47,243 bases of DNA from Bacteroidales bacterium (GTDB lineage Bacteria; Bacteroidota; Bacteroidia; Bacteroidales; UBA932). The position numbers and the translations under genes are program-made. Of this stretch, positions 45,576 to 47,243 are shown in pieces (the first letter of the stretch is position 1; every line of letters starts with the position of its first letter). The DNA lies in assembly GCA_017534745.1 (NCBI GenBank), contig JAFXVX010000010.1:1-47243 (forward strand). The letters are read 5' to 3'. The notes beneath the pieces were generated by a model. That model saw nothing but the letters and a program-made list of their open reading frames with translations, made no database searches and was not told the DNA's origin.

Positions 45576-46441
45576 GAAAAGTACTCTGTATAATAGCTTG
45601 TTTGTCAGCGGTTTGCGCCCTGTCGGCGCAGACCCGTCTCAAGGTGATGTCCTACAATATCCGTTTCGGTTCCGCCTCGGAAAAAAAGCCTGAGTACGAG
45701 TGGAAAAACCGAAAGGCCGCCACCCCGGCCCTCATCGAGGACATCGCCCCTGACATTATGGGGCTCAACGAGCCGGAGTGGGACCAGCATGAGTTCATCC
45801 TCCGCTCCTGCCGTGATTATGCAGGATACGACATCCCCCGTGATCCCGGCAGCAAGGAGAAAGAGTCCGAGCCCATCTACTGGAACCGCAAGAAAATCAA
45901 ACCGTTGAAACTCGGCGTCTTCTGGATGAGCGAAACGCCCGATGTCCCGTCCAGGAGCTGGGGCGCCCGCCACTATGACCTTGCCACCTGGGGGATTTTC
46001 AAGATCAAGGCGACGGGGGAGAAGTTCTTTTTTATGAACATCCACCTCGACAGCCAGAGCGTGGAAGCGCGCCGCCAGGGCCTTAAAATGGCCTTCGAGC
46101 GCTGTTCGTCCCTCAATCCGGAGAATCTCCCGGTGATCCTCTCGGGCGACTTCAACATGAGGCAGAACTGCGACGAGGTCGTGGAGTTCGACACGATGAT
46201 GTCGAACTCACGCCTCACTGCGGAGAACGTCATAAGCGACGTCCCTACCTTCCATGGTTTCGGCCGTTTCCTCGGTGATTACCAGTACAATCCGGGCAAG
46301 GGCGGCAACCGCGTCACCCTCGACTACATCTACCACCGCGGCTTCTCCCGCTGCCTCTCTTACGAGACCATCACCCGCAGCTACGAAAACGTCCCCTACG
46401 TCTCCGACCACTACCCCATCGTCGCCGAACTGGAGTTCTGA
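45572..46441 (+). CDS. Secreted EEP-superfamily phosphoesterase
   Basis: 289 residues from the ATG at 45572. The signal peptide (MRKVLCIIACLSAVCALSAQ) looks like type I, cleaved near ALSA, since the cysteines lack a good lipobox; the enzyme would then be periplasmic or secreted rather than lipid-anchored. EEP motifs in order: VMSYNIRF (N29), MGLNEPEWDQ (E67), FFFMNIHLDSQ, LSGDFNMRQ, TLDYIYHRG and YVSDHYPIVAELEF. The catalytic set is complete, but Gln before the metal-binding Glu is Asn here (LNE rather than LQE). Last gene of the right operon. Confidence 0.87.
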   Translation: MRKVLCIIACLSAVCALSAQTRLKVMSYNIRFGSASEKKPEYEWKNRKAATPALIEDIAPDIMGLNEPEWDQHEFILRSCRDYAGYDIPRDPGSKEKESEPIYWNRKKIKPLKLGVFWMSETPDVPSRSWGARHYDLATWGIFKIKATGEKFFFMNIHLDSQSVEARRQGLKMAFERCSSLNPENLPVILSGDFNMRQNCDEVVEFDTMMSNSRLTAENVISDVPTFHGFGRFLGDYQYNPGKGGNRVTLDYIYHRGFSRCLSYETITRSYENVPYVSDHYPIVAELEF

Positions 46442-46457
46442 CATTCCTTCGTGAAAT

Positions 46458-46516
46458 TCACCTGCCACAACAACATCAATTCTGTTGTGCGAGAGGCACA
46501 TTTGTGTGGCAGGTGA
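46458..46516. repeat. 59-bp inverted-repeat unit 1
   Basis: TCACCTGCCACA (46458-46469) pairs perfectly with TGTGGCAGGTGA (46505-46516). Part of the left arm can instead pair closer in: CACAACA (46466-46472) with TGTTGTG (46483-46489). No T-run follows. Confidence 0.7.
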
Positions 46517-46528
46517 GCCGATTTTGCC

Positions 46529-46587
46529 TCACCTGCCACATCAACATGCCACCGACGCAGTATAACGCACATCGCCGTGGCAGGTGA
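46529..46587. repeat. 59-bp inverted-repeat unit 2
   Basis: The same arm, TCACCTGCCACA, at 46529-46540 pairs with the reverse arm ending GTGGCAGGTGA at 46587, with one mismatch at the inner end. The unit length (59) equals that of unit 1; the loops differ. An inner TGCCAC (46547-46552) offers an alternative pairing with GTGGCA (46577-46582). Confidence 0.7.
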
Positions 46588-46632
46588 TTTTCATGAAGGC
46601 CGCAGGGAGACCATGACGGTGCAGGTGGCTCC

Positions 46633-46653
46633 GGCGGGAAGGCGGTTCCCGCC
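46633..46653. other. GC-rich hairpin
   Basis: GGCGGGAA (46633-46640) and TTCCCGCC (46646-46653) form a perfect 8-bp stem with a 5-base loop. The following bases (CTTAAGTTTGG) do not form a T-tract, so it is at best a weak terminator for the right operon. Confidence 0.4.
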
Positions 46654-46659
46654 CTTAAG

Positions 46660-46691
46660 TTTGGAAGATGAACAAAGAACAATTATCTTTA
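46660..46691 (+). promoter_or_regulatory. Predicted promoter upstream of a 29-codon lipoprotein ORF
   Basis: TTTG (46660-46663) and TATCTTTA (46684-46691) are spaced by 20 bases, close to the Bacteroidota -33/-7 consensus (only the final G of TAnnTTTG is missing). The start would fall a few bases before the ATG at 46703. Confidence 0.5.
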
Positions 46692-46702
46692 CGACCATCT
46701 TT

Positions 46703-46792
46703 ATGAAACGATCGGCCCTTCTTTTAATTCTGTTGCTTTTCGCAGCCTGTACTCAGAGGGAAAGTACTGTGGTGGGTGAGGCCGCGTGGTAG
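46703..46792 (+). pseudogene. 29-codon lipoprotein signal peptide ORF, probable remnant of a lipoprotein gene
   Basis: The ORF encodes a textbook lipoprotein signal (MKRSALLLILLLFAAC) followed by only 13 residues (TQRESTVVGEAAW) and a stop. With its own promoter directly upstream it looks like the head of a lipoprotein gene whose body has been lost; no continuing reading frame with recognisable domains follows before the terminator at 46875. The alternative is a genuine very short lipopeptide, with a mature form of 14 residues. The sequence cannot separate these. Confidence 0.45.
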
Positions 46793-46874
46793 AGCTCGGG
46801 ATTGGGAGAGTCGAAGTGGGTGTTTCTCCTGTCCAGCGTCTGACTTTCCGGTTTACAAATTGCCCGGTCCTCTT

Positions 46875-46909
46875 AAAAAACGAATGAGGACCGGGTAGAT
46901 CCTCATTCG
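46875..46909 (-). terminator. Strong intrinsic terminator of the minus-strand beta-helix gene
   Basis: On the minus strand CGAATGAGGA (46909-46900), a 9-base loop, TCCTCATTCG (46890-46881) and then six T (46880-46875). A perfect 10-bp stem with a U-tract, 18 nt after the stop codon. Its inner bases also belong to a second, mutually exclusive hairpin, CCCGGTCCTC (46863-46872) with GAGGACCGGG (46886-46895). Confidence 0.85.
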
Positions 46910-46927
46910 CTTTCAGTGAAGAATCAG

Positions 46928-47243
46928 TTAGTTCTGATAGGCGCCGGGCCACCAGGCTCCGCTGCCGCGGTCGACGCGACGCTGGTCATTGTTGGCATCG
47001 CTACCGAGCCAGCTGATGAAATCGCTGGCCCAGATGCCATTCTCCAGGCGATTGGTGCGGATGGCGGCCATTGTTCCCATTGCGGGAGCCGTGCCCGAGA
47101 TCGTGCCGTCCCACTTCCACCAGGAGAAGTCGGTGCCGTCATTGACCCAGGTGAGACCGTCGATGTCAGCAGCCGTCAGACCTGAGGTGTTTCCACCAGT
47201 GTTGGTAAGTGTGCCGATACTTATAAGGTTGCTGTAGTGGGTG
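46928..47243 (-). CDS. Beta-helix lipoprotein, C-terminal 105 residues (enters from the right edge)
   Basis: Only the C-terminus is inside the window. It ends DFISWLGSDANNDQRRVDRG then SGAWWPGAYQN, nearly identical to the C-terminus of the beta-helix protein at 4857-7919 (DRGSGDWWPGAYQN). It also shares the preceding pattern (FSWWKWDGTISG versus FAWKWNGTIAG). It is therefore the third choice-of-anchor-Q-like beta-helix protein here. It belongs to a separate minus-strand unit that converges on the right operon and stops at the terminator just downstream. Confidence 0.8.
   Translation of the reverse strand, partial: THYSNLISIGTLTNTGGNTSGLTAADIDGLTWVNDGTDFSWWKWDGTISGTAPAMGTMAAIRTNRLENGIWASDFISWLGSDANNDQRRVDRGSGAWWPGAYQN

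Larger units (their letters stand above)
46442..46702. other. Non-coding stretch after the right operon
   Basis: No convincing gene is seen. It holds two tandem 59-bp inverted-repeat units (46458-46587), a GC-rich hairpin (46633-46653) and a promoter-like pair (46660-46691). A 71-codon ORF that starts at 46577 inside a hairpin arm is judged non-coding except for its last 29 codons. Confidence 0.6.

Noticed and set aside
46577..46702. N-terminal 42 codons of a 71-codon open frame
   Set aside because: They start inside a hairpin arm, cross the predicted promoter and have no coding character; only the last 29 codons look like a signal peptide.
1..47243. tRNA, rRNA or insertion sequence genes
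   Set aside because: None recognised by eye on either strand; no transposase-like or integrase-like protein is encoded.

Overview
The window looks like a chromosomal segment of a gut-type Bacteroidales (Bacteroidota). The signs are two complete SusC/SusD pairs, an ECF sigma/FecR anti-sigma pair, a long series of lipoproteins with fimbrillin-like, FN3, PKD, BACON and GLUG modules, promoters of the TTTG/TAnnTTTG class, and almost no Shine-Dalgarno sequences. Genus cannot be set from the sequence alone. All calls come from reading the sequence; no database was searched.

Layout. Two large operons diverge from about 18.1-18.26 kb. The left one runs leftward from 18070 beyond position 1: ECF sigma, FecR, SusC with an STN signalling domain, SusD, a lipoprotein of the endonuclease/exonuclease/phosphatase (EEP) fold, a PKD lipoprotein, a fimbrillin-like lipoprotein, an FN3 lipoprotein, a beta-helix lipoprotein, a 51-codon ORF, a beta-helix/EEP fusion, a second 51-codon ORF, and the start of another fimbrillin-headed lipoprotein. 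The right one runs from 18261 to 46441: a CE15-type glucuronoyl esterase on a multidomain lipoprotein, further fimbrillin/FN3/jelly-roll lipoproteins (two preceded by 51-codon ORFs), a fimbrillin/EEP lipoprotein, a GLUG beta-helix lipoprotein, a small fimbrillin-like lipoprotein, a two-domain BACON protein, an apparently catalytically dead EEP-like protein, SusC, SusD, two BACON lipoproteins and a secreted EEP enzyme. Genes within each operon overlap or sit a few bases apart.

From 46442 to 46927 there is a non-operonic stretch with two tandem 59-bp hairpin units, a good promoter driving a 29-codon lipoprotein fragment, and a strong intrinsic terminator. The terminator belongs to a third beta-helix protein that enters from the right on the minus strand.

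How it may work together. The two SusCD pairs should import an oligomer captured by many surface lipoproteins. Apart from one CE15 esterase no carbohydrate-active enzyme is recognisable, while the window encodes four intact EEP-fold enzymes and one degenerate copy. This suggests a target containing phosphodiesters or phosphomonoesters (nucleic acid, phospholipid, phosphorylated glycan) or a composite material, but the substrate is not known. The only regulators seen are the ECF/FecR pair, which may act on both operons. The most novel-looking element is a set of four ORFs of exactly 51 codons with a shared Y-x-x-P and acidic-W plan, each placed directly before a fimbrillin-headed lipoprotein.
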